A stretch of DNA of 64,000 bases from Cristatella mucedo (lineage: Eukaryota; Bryozoa; Phylactolaemata; Cristatellidae). How positions within the stretch are numbered: the stretch's first letter is position 1; each line of letters opens with the position of its first letter. A program made the translations under genes and the position numbers. The notes below the pieces were generated by a model. That model did not search any database, was not told where the DNA came from, and was given only the letters and a program-made list of their open reading frames with translations. The DNA is taken from positions 6,993,501-7,057,500 of the forward strand of contig WPIO01000010.1 in the NCBI GenBank assembly GCA_009760855.2. Reading direction: 5' to 3'. Below are positions 9,641 through 38,135 of the stretch, piece after piece.

Positions 9641-10350
9641 ATGACTATTTAGCCAGAACACAGGCATACTCGTTGGGCTAGAACGGCACCCACCCCGCTC
9701 TCACAAGCAAATGCGGCCCACAGAAACATGGCGGCTCCGCCCTCCGCGCGTAACCAATAAGGGATGAGACAGGTGGTTAACGTCTCCATGGCTGCAATGA
9801 CAGTGTCTGGCCGGTTCGTTTGCCGAACATTCTGACGACGCCGACGACGACAGAGATGAAACGTGACGGCGTCCAAGGTAAGCTCTGTAGGTCTTAACCT
9901 GCAAAAGCCATCGCTGCACTACCTAGCGGCTGCTTAAACGATCACCCGAGGAAGAAGGGGGCTGCAGACTTATGCGCCGTGGTAACCTGGTGGTAGCACC
10001 GCGGTCGCGAGCTCCTGCACCGCCAGGCGACACTTGCCCCGATCATACCTTGCACCGCGATGTTGGTTAAAGCAACGTGTGCCGAAGGCCTTTTGAGATG
10101 TCACCAACCACGAGGCAAGTGGGTCGCTCTGCTGCCTGCCAGCAACCAGCTTTCCCCGTAGATTGGCCCGAGTGTACGAGACGCTGAGGTAGCACCGAAT
10201 TGTTCGTCTAGGGCTGCAACGACAGATGTCTGACTTGGTAGATAAAACTCTGAATGTCTAAGCGTGCGATATTGGCTGTTCTTGACACCTCGCGCTGCAT
10301 GCGAGAGACCCGCCGTGCCTTCGTGAATCTATCTTTCAATAGTCACGCAG
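9640..10350 (+). promoter_or_regulatory. Promoter-like block with CCAAT box
   Basis: The block is richer in GC and CpG than its flanks. It holds ACATGGCGGCTCCG, which resembles a YY1-type initiator motif, and AACCAATAAGG, a CCAAT box in the plus orientation, about 100 bp before the candidate exon at 9856. There is no TATA box. Initiation is inferred, not shown. Confidence 0.3.
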
Positions 10351-10900
10351 AAAAAGGAACGTTGGTAGAAACAACTTTCAATGGCGACTGGCGAAGCAAC
10401 GAGAAATTTGATCAACTATAATTACTATAATTACTTAGCTTTATTGATCTTTGTTTTGAGTCGCCCCATTTGTGATCGTGTGTCCTTTCACAATCTGTCT
10501 TTCAGTGAATCTTCTCACAGCTCTCCGTTTACCATCCCCCTCAGTGGCCCAAACTCTTTGGTATATACACTATTTTTCTCAATCTATTTCTATATTTATT
10601 TCTTTGCTCGTGTTTACCCTCTATGAGCGTAGGTGAGAGGCTTTAAAAATATTTGTGTTGCTCGACTTGTGAACAATCTGATATAGTTGCTACTGTGCTT
10701 TTAGCATATGCTTCCCTAATGTAGGTTGTTATGACATTATGGCATCAAGTGAACGAAAACAAATCGAAGCTGACGGTGCCCTTGAGTCTTATTCTAACTT
10801 TTCCTCTGTGTCTTTTGATGAACGTGAGGAGTGGGCTCAAAATGTCCTCACTCAATGCTTGCACACATTAACGTATTTCTTTTACTCGAAGCCTGTGTGA
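9856..10900 (+). CDS. Candidate two-exon small protein, about 65 residues
   Basis: The candidate first exon, 9856-9877, has an ATG, seven codons and a strong donor (CAAG|GTAAGC, phase 1). A second exon from 10725 follows an acceptor ending AATGTAG, supplies the two missing bases, and stays open to TGA at 10898-10900. It includes MASSERKQIEADGALESYSN and EEWAQNVLTQCLHT. The phases match without adjustment, and the second exon's composition looks protein-like. An alternative donor, CTGT|GTGAGT, at its end means it could continue into unseen exons. I recognise no family, and chance cannot be excluded. Confidence 0.28.
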
Positions 10901-10988
10901 GTAGTCTTCAACTTAATCATCGAACACTCATTTTTAAAGAATTAAGGATGAGCATACCCTGAGCTAGAGTCGACATCAGTAGTCTTTC

Positions 10989-11267
10989 TTAACGGAAATT
11001 GTGGTCTATGAGAGTGCAGTTTTGGCTTCTAGGCAGCCACTGTACTCGGCGTTGTGGCATGTTTGCTTTCATATCGGTGGCGACGACTGTTGCGGTGAGG
11101 CCAAGCCGCTTGGTCGTCGAGCCTTTCATCGTGCTCGTGGCCAGAACAATAGGCCGTATTGACCCTTCGCTTTGATTGATGTCATTCAGCAACAACTTAT
11201 TCATTTCCTGATCCAAAGGCCCGGTCAGGAGAGGGTCTGGCACAGCTACCCATGATGTAACTCCCAA
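10989..11267 (-). other. Unassigned 92-codon open frame
   Basis: A minus-strand frame reads from near the TG tract to TGA or the frame end, with a mixed composition (DQEMNKLLLNDINQSEGSIR and onward). It has no recognised motif and no clear splice partner. It may be an exon of a transposable element or of an unknown gene. Confidence 0.2.
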
Positions 11268-11286
11268 GTGAGAGTGTGTGCACGTA

Positions 11287-11294
11287 CGTGTGTG

Positions 11295-11384
<90 letters not shown>

Positions 11385-11390
11385 TATGCA
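11287..11390. repeat. (TG)n microsatellite
   Basis: An almost pure TG run of about 100 bp, flanked by GTGTATG variants. It generates spurious Cys/Val and His/Thr open frames. Confidence 0.97.
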
Positions 11391-11750
11391 CGTTTGAGTG
11401 CATGCACGTTATTATGTACATTATGACTTGTGATGTCCTGTTACTGAGAGAGCACGGCTCTCCCAAGCCACCCATCAGCCTATCAGTGGTAGCTGTATCG
11501 TCGTGGAAGCATTGTGGTTCGTGCAAGTCGTGTGTGCATTAGCCACTGCTATTTACCAGTGGGGTGCCAAGTGCAAGCCATCTGCTACGATTTGGCCTGT
11601 ATCCTCACTCGGTGCTTGCACGGTCGATGGAAATGGTCGGAGGTAGAGCGAGTGCACTTCTCGACTTGCTCTTCCACTTGCAGACAGGGGGAGAGTGGCT
11701 GGTGGCGAATTTTAACTGATTCAACAGCTTAATTTATATAGCTGCCAAAG

Positions 11751-11890
11751 AGCCACGACAGCTATCACAACCTAGGGATAAGGCTCTTGAACTTCACGAC
11801 CCAGATCGTGGGTTCGAGTCCTGCAGGTGGCAGTTTCTTATTGCCCACTGCAAATGGCAAAGGCCCAGGGTCAGAAGGTACATGATACAT
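11751..11890 (+). mobile_element. SINE-1 copy, old and divergent
   Basis: It has a B-box GGTTCGAGTCC after a short CACGACCCAGATCGTGG hairpin, then a TTATTGCCCACTGCAAATGG body that degrades. The short hairpin resembles an ordinary anticodon arm. Confidence 0.6.
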
Positions 11891-13030
11891 TTAGGTATAT
11901 TGCATCTACAAATACAAGCCCAGACTACTTACTGTAGCAGCGATAACGCCACTGTGGAAAAAACGAGACAGTGTCAGCAATAGCAGTCGGCTCGGAATCT
12001 GCTCGGTAGAGACCACATGTTAAGCAATTCACTTCTGCAGTCAAAATCTCTTCAAACTGTGTTTACGCGACAGACTTTCCCACAGATTCTCCACAGATTT
12101 GGGCTACTACGTCATCGTACGTCACAACATTTTGGGGGAGGAGCTAAGTGTATAGACTCATCAGTAGGAGAATCTGTCTAAACTTTTTGGTCTAGCCGAG
12201 CAATCGAAACCCGGGGCTCGTCACATACAACCCACGGCCAAAATAAAAAATGGCTGACGTTCGTAGGCTCGAGTTTTATTGAGGCGTTCACAGCATGTCC
12301 TTGAATATGGGATGCTTACGAATTGTAACCAATGTTTCAGCCCTTTCTACATAGCATACCGTGTGTGTCTGTTTATCAAATCCACCAACAAACCTGTAAC
12401 GGGGAGCATTACGTAGCACTATGCACCCTCACAACTGTAGCGACATACATTACTTGGTACCACTTTCGTTCCCGAAAAAGCTTTTTTAAAATGCTAATCT
12501 TTGTTTTTATTTATACTCTTCACATACTAATCTACAATGATGACTGCAGAGGCGAACTCAACTTCTGCCTGTGTTGGCTTGGCGTCTCTGAGGAAACCCT
12601 CTTTCATACCAGCCTCCCTCCCCCATTAAAACATGCGCTGTGGGCCGGACTAAGTCGGCCATCGAATCTGTCGTGGGCAGGACTAAATCTGTCGTGTAAA
12701 CGTCCTAACTAGGACGAAAGTCTGCGTCAGTCAGAAGGAAAGTCTGCCGTGTAAACGCATCAGTACACGGATTTTACCCGGTTGCCACCATCAATACGGT
12801 ACTACCAACGTGCCCCGGTGCCGTCGACACCCTCACGACCCAAGCTTCTCGAGAAAGGGTAACCACTTGCCTATGCTGTCAGCACGTACAGTTAACTATC
12901 AGTTGTTCAAAAAAGTCTCAGCTTCAGCACCTAGCTGCTTTTGTTGACGTATGGCCAAGAAGAATCGTGTCACCATACCCAAAAGCCTGCCCTGCACATT
13001 CTGCCAAGCATTCTGCAATGCGACTCTGCT
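11891..13030. other. Intergenic sequence, nothing firm
   Basis: A 126-codon plus-strand frame at 12332-12712 is AT-rich and lacks splice or composition support. No other feature was seen. Confidence 0.45.
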
Positions 13031-13051
13031 GTCTGCTGGATGATCACTGAC

Positions 13052-13054
13052 AAG

Positions 13055-13133
<79 letters not shown>
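13052..13133. repeat. (TC)n microsatellite
   Basis: A pure TC tract of about 80 bp, followed 30 bp later by a TG tract. Together they form a compound microsatellite. Confidence 0.97.
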
Positions 13134-13162
13134 TCTGTAAGTGCATGTACATGTATGCGTGC

Positions 13163-13163
<1 letters not shown>

Positions 13164-13226
<63 letters not shown>
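13164..13226. repeat. (TG)n microsatellite
   Basis: A pure TG tract of about 60 bp, the second part of the compound microsatellite. Confidence 0.97.
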
Positions 13227-13228
<2 letters not shown>

Positions 13229-13239
13229 GCACTGCGATC

Positions 13240-13375
13240 AACATCGCTAGACGTCATGACACGGGTCATAGTTTTTGAGTCCCGTAGGAGGCAATCCTTT
13301 ATTGCCCACTCCAACCGGCGGTGATGGCCGATAAGGCTCTTCTACCATTATATAAATGAGTCTGGTTAGCCGAAC
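13240..13375 (+). mobile_element. SINE-1 fragment
   Basis: It has a degenerate B-box region (GAGTCCCGTAGGAGGCAATC) and the conserved GGCTCTTCTACCATTATA body segment. The A-box side is eroded. Confidence 0.6.
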
Positions 13376-13669
13376 TTTACTTTATGACCCTTGGCTGATC
13401 AAAGTCAATGTGAGGGGCAATTGCATTCTTCACATTCCGATAAGAATAAAACATTTTTATAGTGCCCTAAGAGACTAACTCTCGTTCTAAGCACTTTGCA
13501 TATGCTGAAATTGTTGTCTATCGCTAATTATTGTGTGGCTTAATATGGAGTCGACCCTAGTGTCTCCCCCTTTGTTATGTATGAATCTTTCTGCAGCAAC
13601 TTTAAGCTAACGATGAGGACTTAACAAATAGTCAAAACGCAGCCTGATTGCATGCATGTTTAATACCCA

Positions 13670-13675
<6 letters not shown>

Positions 13676-13726
<51 letters not shown>

Positions 13727-13727
13727 G
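13676..13727. repeat. (TA)n microsatellite
   Basis: A TA run with GTA interruptions that directly abuts the 3' end of a LINE-B copy. Confidence 0.95.
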
Positions 13728-14460
13728 TATCTCCGTCAGTAACTCCACAAAGTCATAAAGACCAATTGGGTGTTACGCAGGAGAGTTTTGTATAGCGCAC
13801 TCACAGCCTAAGCGGCTTTCGGTACGCATTCGGTAGCCAACAGACTTCGTCTCACGCAACAAAGAGAAAGTGGGAAGCATAGCAGAGTTAGGAGAGCAGT
13901 TGAGGTAGTGAGTAGCATAGAAGTAGCAGTTCAGGACCGCTGAAAAAGATGTCCATAGTCGGCAGTTGGAGAGTAGATGCCGTTTCGTAAGAATTGTGGA
14001 AGCGAGTTCCACAGTCTAGGACCTGCAGAGCTAAAGCTTCTGTCGCCAACTGTCTTTAAGCAAAGAAATGGGACAGCTAATTTATTGTCCACACGGGACC
14101 TGAGGGCGCGAACAGACTGAAACTGATGCAGCAGTTCAGCTAGGTGCGAAGGAGCCAAGCCGTGGCGGGCCTTGTGGGTCAGCGTAAGAACTCTGCTCTC
14201 TATCCGTTATTCAACCGGCAACTGTCCTAGCTCTTTCAGCAGAGGTGACACGTGCTCAAACCGCTGGGACTTGAAGGCCAGCCTTGCAGCCATATTCATA
14301 GTCCGCTGTAGTGGCATAATAGCTTTCTTTGGTAGCCCAGCCAAAAGGGAATTACAATAATCAAGCCGAGACAGAACTAAAGAGCTAGTTACATTTTTTA
14401 CAAGCCACTTTTTCCAAAGCAGCTTGAGCAATAATCTGGTCCGGGATTCTTAAGAATACC
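13727..14460 (-). mobile_element. LINE-B fragment (CR1/L2-like), minus orientation
   Basis: Minus-strand frames encode SSLVLSRLDYCNSLLAGLPK, MNMAARLAFKSQRFEHVSPL and SFSSAGPRLWNSLPQ. This is the C-terminal region after the RT of a second LINE family. The 3' end is TATCTCCGTCAGTAACTCC on the plus strand. A frameshift splits the frame. Confidence 0.88.
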
Positions 14461-14549
14461 AGCCCTGCAATGAGTCTTGAGAAAATAACGAGTAGCTGTT
14501 TTTCTCGGTGCATTGGATTCTCGCTGGTAAGAGATTTTTGTCTTTAAGG

Positions 14550-15400
14550 TCCAGTCATTGCTGCTGAATATATGCAGCGGTTCTGGAATGGTTGCGGTCT
14601 ATTCACTTTGTCAGTGCCCGGTGCGGCGTCAGTCTGTGTTTGCATTTGTCTGCCATCGTACCCGTTTAAAATCTTCTGCAGCACTCACGTCGAGCTCACC
14701 TGCTGACCGTCCTTGCTTGAAGTTCAAACCGACTTCTGCTGCAGCTGGCCACCGCTGCAACTGCAAGGCTGCTGGCGAGAATGCAGCTTTTGAGTTAAGC
14801 TGCAAAGTAACGAGATTAGCTTCAATGGACGTACAATTTTACCTCTTTCGCGATTGCAAGTGCAAGTCCGTGCGCAAGGGCTTCAACCTCGGGGCCTCTT
14901 TATTCATGCAGCCATCCCCCGAATAGTAATAATGCTGTTACTAACAGTAAAACTCGTGTGCAGCGCCCCGAGGGAACCGAATTTCCTTATGTAGGCATCT
15001 CGCATGATCTCGAACGAGCATTTCAGCTTGTTAGTGATTAAAAACAAAAGAAAATTCCGGAACACGTGGGAACATGCAGAAACTCGAAGCGACAGAGTTC
15101 AGTCGGACTGAGCACGTACTGAGAGGAGCGCGTGGATTTTTTCTTTGCAAATGTCAAGACGGCGGGATGTCGAAACGTCAACCGACTCCATGACTTCTGT
15201 GCAGTAGAGCATGCCAACTGAGGGCACTCACCCGTGAGACGCATCGAGGCCGGATTTCGGTGCCTGCCTCGGGAGCAGGGAAGCGCTGCAATGCTACAGT
15301 AGAGTCTGGTGCTGCAACTAGGTAGTGGGCTGATTTTGTTGACAAATCTGCTCCGTCACCCTCTGTGGCATGCACGGCCATACTTTGCAACGGTCCCCCA
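14550..15400. other. Unresolved sequence with one Cys-rich open frame
   Basis: A plus-strand frame at 14558-14926 is open for 122 codons and rich in Cys and Ser. It shows no domain I recognise. No splice partner was found. Confidence 0.25.
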
Positions 15401-17345
15401 GCCCCCCCCCCCTGGGACCTGGGAATGTGGAGCTTACTCAAGTGTGCACGGCTGTAGCTGCCCGGACGTGGGTAGGGGGAGGAGTGGCCGGCAGAGGTGC
15501 GGCTGTGAGCCGGTGAGGTGTGGCTGCCAGAGGCCGGAGCTCCTGGAGCTTTGCTGGCTCACTTCCAGCTCACTTGCTGGAACTTGCTGGTGTCGAGGCA
15601 GCCGCTTTCCGCTTGCCAGCCATCGAACACCGTGGCCGTGGCCGGTGGCGAGGTGTCGAGATTTGGCGATGTCAAGGCTTCGCACGCACCGCGCGCAAGT
15701 CGAGTGGCAGCTGCCGGCAGAGGCGGCACAGCAGCAGCAGCAGCAGCAATAGCGCTTCAGCCTGCAGCCACCGCCGGCAGTGATCTCGGGGGCGCGGGTG
15801 CAATGCAGCCCTCGATATTCGTCGTCACTGCTCGCGCAGGCTGACTGAGCGGTCTCTTGCTGCCGCCGCCTCCTTGATCACCGGATGAGCCCAGCGACGA
15901 CGGTCTACTGCCGCTGAGCGAGCGTCTGCAACGCCTACGACATGGACTCGCGCCAAGCAGCTCTCGCCAGGGATGCCGCAGCTGCCTCTGCTTTCGGCGC
16001 CGAGCAAGAGCTGCCGGACAAGCACGCCGCCACTGCCGCTGGTACGTCTATTCCGACGACGTATGCGCAGCCACCGAGTTGTCTGTCCGTGCATGAGGCT
16101 GGCCGGTGGAGTAGCTAGTGCGATGGCAAGCGTGTGTATGCAAGCGCTATGTGCATGTCGGCTTGCACGAATGCGCGGCCCTGTGAGCGGGCCCGAGCAC
16201 ACCTGCACAGGAGCGAGTCAATCTTGCCCGCATGTTAGGCTAGCACCGGCAGATCGCTCTTGCTGCGTGTGGGTGCCGCACCCGTGTCCGACGGCGGCAA
16301 GGGCAGCTGGTGTGCCAGCCACTGCCCACCCACTGGCAGCGTGGGCAGGTAAGCACGGTGGGGAGCCGCCGCGCTAGCCAAGGAAGCGGACAGGTCGGAA
16401 AACTTCTCCAGCCGAAAGACTCGCACACTGTCCGACGAATTGAGTTCATTTTGCTTTGAAGTGTGCTGCTATTGCATACTGTCGTCGGAAGTTCCATCTG
16501 GGTGGATTCTTTGTTGGCTTTGTGCGTGCGAAAGCAGCTCAACGTTTGCCTCACCTCCTTTGCCATCTTCTTGTCTCTCTCTCACGTTATCTCTTTTCCG
16601 GTTGTCACTAGTGGTTCGCGGATGCTCCGTGCTTGCTTTTTCGAGGCCGTGCCTCTCATGATGCCATGCTTGCCATACTGTTGCACCCTGCTTGTGTCGG
16701 CACGTCACGTGGACGTCCCGCAAAGTCGGTGTACTGGCAATGTCAGTGGTTGTTTTTTGCAGACACGATCATTCGAAGAGCTGTAGTAAGCGAGTGCTGC
16801 GAGCTCTCCATTTTCTATACCCATTCTATTAATCGTTCAAGTGGCTCTGCCGCACGTAGAGCAGTAGCTGTAGCTTCACTTGTGACTAACCGATAGGGAG
16901 TGGGCTAGCACTAACCCAAGAGCTGTAGGGTAGCTCTGGAGCTCTGGCCTGAGCTTGCCGCCCAAGGAGTAATTGCTCTCTGTCGTCCGCTCTGCTTTGC
17001 TTTGCACTGCATGGCGCTAGGAGCTTGAGCTGAGGAAGTGCCGGGGCTCCAGGTGGCTGTGCGCGGAATGAGAGCCGCCGCCGCCGTGGGCAGAGAGCAC
17101 GCTACGGCTTCTGTGGTGGCTTTGCTCGGCTTTCGAGCACACTCGGAGCACACGGATAAGCTGCTGCTCTTGCTTTCGGTACCCACAGCGAGCAGCAGCT
17201 GCGGCAGCAGCAAGGACACTCTGATACCAAGCCTCGCGGGACAATCACCTTGACGCTAAAAAGAAAACAGGCGGCGGCCACTAGCAGGCCGACTGCAGCT
17301 GTCGCACTGTGGCTGCTGAGCAGACTCGTTGCCGATGCCCGGTCC

Positions 17346-17384
<39 letters not shown>

Positions 17385-17960
17385 TGGTCCTCGTCCAGCA
17401 CGGCTTGGGCTCGACTGAGCTTGTCTTGCAAAAAGAGAAGCATGCCTCGATTGCGCATGGACATGCTCATTGCGACTGCGCTTGCCGGCCGACCCCAGGT
17501 TTGCACAGGTTGACACTCGATGGCCAACCTTTCTGGCTTTTGCGGTGCCAGTGAGCTGCCGCTAGGCTGCTGCTGCAGCTCGCTCGTACGCCCCATCGGC
17601 AGAAGAGAACTGGGACAATAGGCCGGCAAGCGACCGGCCGCCGTGGCGGCAGGTGCACGCTCGCTGCAAGGAATCGATGCAAAAGCAGGCCAAAGCATTT
17701 TGCAGCAGCAGCAGCAGCAGTGGCATGATCATCGAGCTCACATGCCGCTCAATTAGCTGACTGCTCCCAAGGAAGGAAACTAGGAGACCGTGCAGTCGCT
17801 GCCATGCTGCACCTTCTGCCAGCCACCACCGCCACGCTGCCACATCCTGCCGCCCTGCTGCTGAAAATGAGGCTGCTTCGCTCACTCCCCAACGCCAAGC
17901 ACCTCCGCTGGTTCTCGGCGTGCAATAAATAGCCTCCGGGTAGCCCGTGGGGCTCCTACA
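15400..17960. other. GC- and CAG-rich block with competing open frames, unresolved gene(s)
   Basis: The base composition shifts sharply to GC- and CpG-rich with several CAG/CTG runs. On the plus strand an ATG at 15942 opens 33 codons (MDSRQAALARDAAAASAFGA and onward) to the donor CTG|GTACGT at 16042, which looks like a first exon. On the minus strand two stretches look coding: about 16235-16480 (VRVFRLEKFSDLSASLAS and onward) and 17255-17690. The latter encodes MRNRGMLLFLQDKLSRAQAV, an alanine run from the CAG repeat, and a hydrophobic segment (AAVGLLVAAACFLFSVKVIV) that could cross a membrane. A plus-strand AATAAA lies near 17922. The block is probably a promoter/CpG island with one or two genes, but strand and exon structure are not settled. 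Confidence 0.3.
17345..17383. repeat. (CAG)n/(CTG)n trinucleotide run
   Basis: Thirteen uninterrupted CAG units on the plus strand. They encode Ala or Ser in the plus frames and Ala in the long minus frame. Confidence 0.95.
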
Positions 17961-18309
17961 AGGGAGCAGTGAAGGAAGAGGATTTGCATTTAGTTCGCAG
18001 CCGTGAGCGCTGTTCGCTCGCTGGCTACACTTGAACGGCTGTTAGCTGCGGAACGCCGAGCGGCGTACCTGGTGCGTGATGCTTGCATCGCTCGGCGAGT
18101 GCCGAAGCCACTCTGAGCGAGTCTCCAGCAACTCGTGCACTCAGTCTCGTTACCTGCCTGTGTCAACATCGCTGCTTCTCAGACGTGGCATCGGCCCCCC
18201 TAGCGGCCCCCTATTTTCCTTGCAAACCTACTGGGGAAAGCTGTCAGGAAAGACGAGAAGGTCTGCTACCGAGAGAGAGCAAGAGAGATATATATGTAAA
18301 GGGAGATGG

Positions 18310-18800
<491 letters not shown>

Positions 18801-19927
18801 CGAAACTACCTCTGACCTTGGGGAGGTGCTATTTATGCAGCTTCTGTGCTACAGGCTTTTTCGACTTAGTGGTGATGCCAATCGCAGCTCGGTTTGGTGC
18901 TTTTGGAGCCTGCAGACTTGAGCCGGCGGTAGCCAGTCAGTAGATTCCCTTCCGATTCACTCTGGCCCCTGCCCCTGCCACTGATTTCACTTATCGAGGC
19001 CTTGGGGAAAATCGTGCCCCAGCAGAACTGCAACTGAGCCCATGGAAGATGGATGCTGCCTGTGTGCAAGGGTACATCGTGCATTCGGCCAACTGCCTAG
19101 TTGCCCAGTCTCTCTCAACGTTTGGCATCAATGCGAGGGCCCCTGCACTCGTCTGACGCCTGGCCCGACGTCGGGCCAATTCAGCAGCTGTGGCAGTGGC
19201 CCGAGCAATCGCTTCAAGGCCTGACTTGCTCATACCGATAAAACCTAGCTCTCTTCCGAAACGGGTGCGTTTACTCTGCTGTTACTGGGCTTGGGCTCAC
19301 CTCTCGAGGACAAGTAGACATCACACGAGCAATCGTGCTCACACCCACCCACGCACGCACGCATGCACGCACACACATACATACATGCACACACATGCAC
19401 ACACACTTCATTCTCTCAAGTGCTGCCATTTGTCTCTGCGAAGTTTTTTCCATCGGAGAATTTCAGAGATATATAAAGCCGGCAGCTGATTCAGCCACAG
19501 CTGCTGTTTTACTTACAGCTGCTGTATTATTGTCTTTGGAACAGAAAGAATAGCACCTAGCAAGTCCCAAAAACGTGGTTCCGAGTTTACTTGTATGCCA
19601 TTACACTATCCTCTCTCTTTATGTTGAATAGAATTGTATTTACTTATTAAATTTCATATTTTTAAATTGTATCACTGTCTGATATTTATGAAGTGGTCCG
19701 ATGCAACTGATTGCACACAGGTGTCAATGCAGAATACAATTAACAATACTGAAAGCTAATATTTGAGCAGCCAGTATGTACCTGTTCTAACCAGGTAGGA
19801 TGCCGATGTATAGAGTTAGCGATGTATTGAAATGAAAGTGTCCTTATACGTAAAAAAGCTGTGAACCTATCAGCTATTAATTGCCGGTATAATTACAGTC
19901 AAAATTGACAGACCTTACTTTAATTGA
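18801..19927. other. Sequence upstream of the giant gene, possible 5' region
   Basis: A minus-strand frame at 18991-19233 (MSKSGLEAIARATATAAELA and onward) is open for 80 codons but has no partner. A plus-strand exon-like stretch follows an acceptor at 18855. Neither is convincing. Further 5' exons of the giant gene could lie here. Confidence 0.3.
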
Positions 19928-35999
<16,072 letters not shown>

Positions 36000-36382
36000 C
36001 TCAGCATGCACAACGTTCGCTCGACCCTTATTCGCTCCGGTGCTAGCCGTCAAGCTGCTTCGTCTGCCAGTCTGCCTCGACGGCAGACTCCTGCGTTCGC
36101 TTTGCTTCCCACGGTCGCCCAGGCGACCCGAGCTGTACATAGCATAATGTATGGGGGAGCGCTCTGCCAAGAGCACTGCGAAACCGGCAGCCATCTTTGA
36201 CTTTCTAAGCCGTAAACTAGCCTTTTTCTCTCTACACCTTAACTTTGCTCAAGTACAAAATATACTGTACTGTTGTTATGACCGCTGTAAGTGTGGTCCT
36301 GTTAATTTATTGTGCAGGTTGTGCACTGGTTGGAATGGTGTTCGTGGTTAATTGATATATCAAATCGCTTCTTTCCTATTTC

Positions 36383-36388
36383 AATAAA
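36383..36388 (+). terminator. Candidate polyadenylation signal of the giant gene
   Basis: AATAAA lies 384 bp after the TAA stop at 35997-35999, in AT-rich sequence. It is the first canonical hexamer after the stop that I found. Confidence 0.6.
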
Positions 36389-36399
36389 CGGACTTCCTT

Positions 36400-37165
36400 C
36401 CATTGCTCTTTCCTTTAACGATATCCATTACTTGGGCCCCCGGCAGGCACAGACGGCCACATATTCCGTTGGAGAATAAGTAACCACCTGGACCTTTAAT
36501 GACACCTACCTTCACGTCATTAGCCCTCAATATGGCCAGCTATTTTGTTCTTTCAATCCAGGACACGCTTTCGCTTTTACCTTATTATGGGTCCGCTGTA
36601 GCGTGAGAGCGCAGTACCTCGGTTGAAGCCGCCGAAGTAGAACAGCGGGCCCATTAAAGGATTTCCAGATTCTCCGGGGCTTGGGTCGGTCATCGTGGTC
36701 ACTAGCTTCGGCGTGGCGGTCTGCGATTCTTTATATAATGCCCGCCATGTTGCCGACTTGATCTTCTGGTTTGCGACTGCTCACACTTTTGAAAATACAT
36801 AACACCTTGGCACAAGGGGTTATGGAGGCGCCTGCTCTATTCTTCATTAATGGAAAAATTCTCTCTCTGACCTGCTGAGGCCCGCCGCCTGACCGGAGCT
36901 GCTGCAAAAGTAGTTGAATTGCTTGCTGCTGTGACAGTGCTCAGCACCCCCCCCCAACCGGGATAGAGCAGTCACTCTCTTTCGGTCCGCTGAAGACTGT
37001 TGGCGCCAGATGCTTTTGCCTGGCTAGTCGTTCGCTCTACGTTCGCAATTCTTAGGCACCGTGCGCCCTGCGAAGGCCGGCCGCTAAAGAAACTGCCAGT
37101 AGGCAGCTCGCGATGTGCACGTGTAAGTCTTCAGCCGTTATCAGGCTCCGACCTACTACTGCTAC
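36400..37165. other. Intergenic, nothing recognised
   Basis: It contains TTATATAATG near 36730, but no coding sequence or known repeat could be supported. Confidence 0.4.
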
Positions 37166-37170
37166 GCAAA

Positions 37171-37705
37171 AGCGTGATGGCACACTAGGTAAGACGGTTG
37201 GTTTTCACGACCTCGGTCTCGTGGGTTCGAATCCTACGGTGGGCAATCCTTTATTGCCACGGCAACCTGTGGTGATAACCGTAAAGGCTCTTTTTGAATC
37301 TCCGTATGTAACCCCATAAAGCCATAAAGACTATGAGCACGTTAAGCAGAAGAGTTTTGTGTAGAGCACTCCCAGCCTAAGCGGCTTTCGGTATGCATTA
37401 GGTAGCTAACAAGACTTCGTCTCACGCAACAAAAAGAAAGTGGGAAGCAGAGCAGAGTCAGGAGAGCAGCTGAGGTATTGAGTAGCGCGTGGAAGTAGCT
37501 GCTCAGGACCGCTGAAAAAAATGAGCCATAGTCGGCAGCAGGAGAGTAGTTGTTTATTGCGTAAGAATTGTGGAAGCGAGTTCCTAAGTCTAGGGCCTGT
37601 AGAGCTAAAGTTTCTGTCGCCAACGGTCTTTAAGCAGAGGAATGGAACAGCTAATTTCTACCGTTATACAAAAGAGGCTGTGAAATCAGCTAGTATTCAA
37701 AGCAA
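37171..37705 (+). mobile_element. SINE-1 copy split by a LINE-B insertion
   Basis: The SINE runs from 37171 to about 37292 and resumes at about 37658 with CTACCGTTATACAAAAGAGG and GTGAAATCAGCTAGTATT. The middle, 37293-37657, is a minus-orientation LINE-B 3' fragment. The hairpin in the SINE head is the short form. Confidence 0.85.
37293..37657 (-). mobile_element. LINE-B 3' fragment nested in a SINE
   Basis: It begins AATCTCCGTATGTAACCCC and shares the GAAGCGAGTTCC / GTCTGTCGCC-type region with the other LINE-B copies. It is 5' truncated. Confidence 0.88.
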
Positions 37706-38057
37706 CGTAAGCAAGGGTGAGAGAGAGGGGTGCTTCCGCCCAACCCCCTCACATAGGCTCGGTGGAATGAGTGGGCTACGCTATATCAATCGCTGTAACA
37801 GCCATTTTAGTCGCTTGTTCCCTAAATTTCGGTGCGGACCGCCTTTTCATTTGGCTAATAGGCTTCCAGTGTGAGGTTAACGGGCCTGGAGAGCAGTGCT
37901 AGAGGCTTGTAGTTCGGCAAGCCGATTCTAAGGGTTTATCCAAAGAAAACCTACCATTTTATTCGGACGGGGCGAAACAGGTAGTTAGCGCGACGGTCAG
38001 TAGTCGTGCTTCTCCGCGGCGAATATATTTTTTATTTGGTAAAGTTGGATAAGGGTG

Positions 38058-38135
38058 ATAATAGCAGTAATGATACATTTGACAAAGCGCCCTCAGAGAA
38101 CTCCGTCTCTTTCTAGGCGCTTTAAAATGGTTGCA
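38058..38135 (-). mobile_element. LINE-A 3' tail, short
   Basis: It has AAAGCGCCCTCAGAGAACTC and a GGCGCTTTAAAATGG arm after an AATAAT-type tail. Confidence 0.8.

Noticed and set aside
13052-13226. Tandem array as a possible CRISPR or satellite
   Set aside because: Simple dinucleotide repeats with no spacers; the DNA is clearly eukaryotic.
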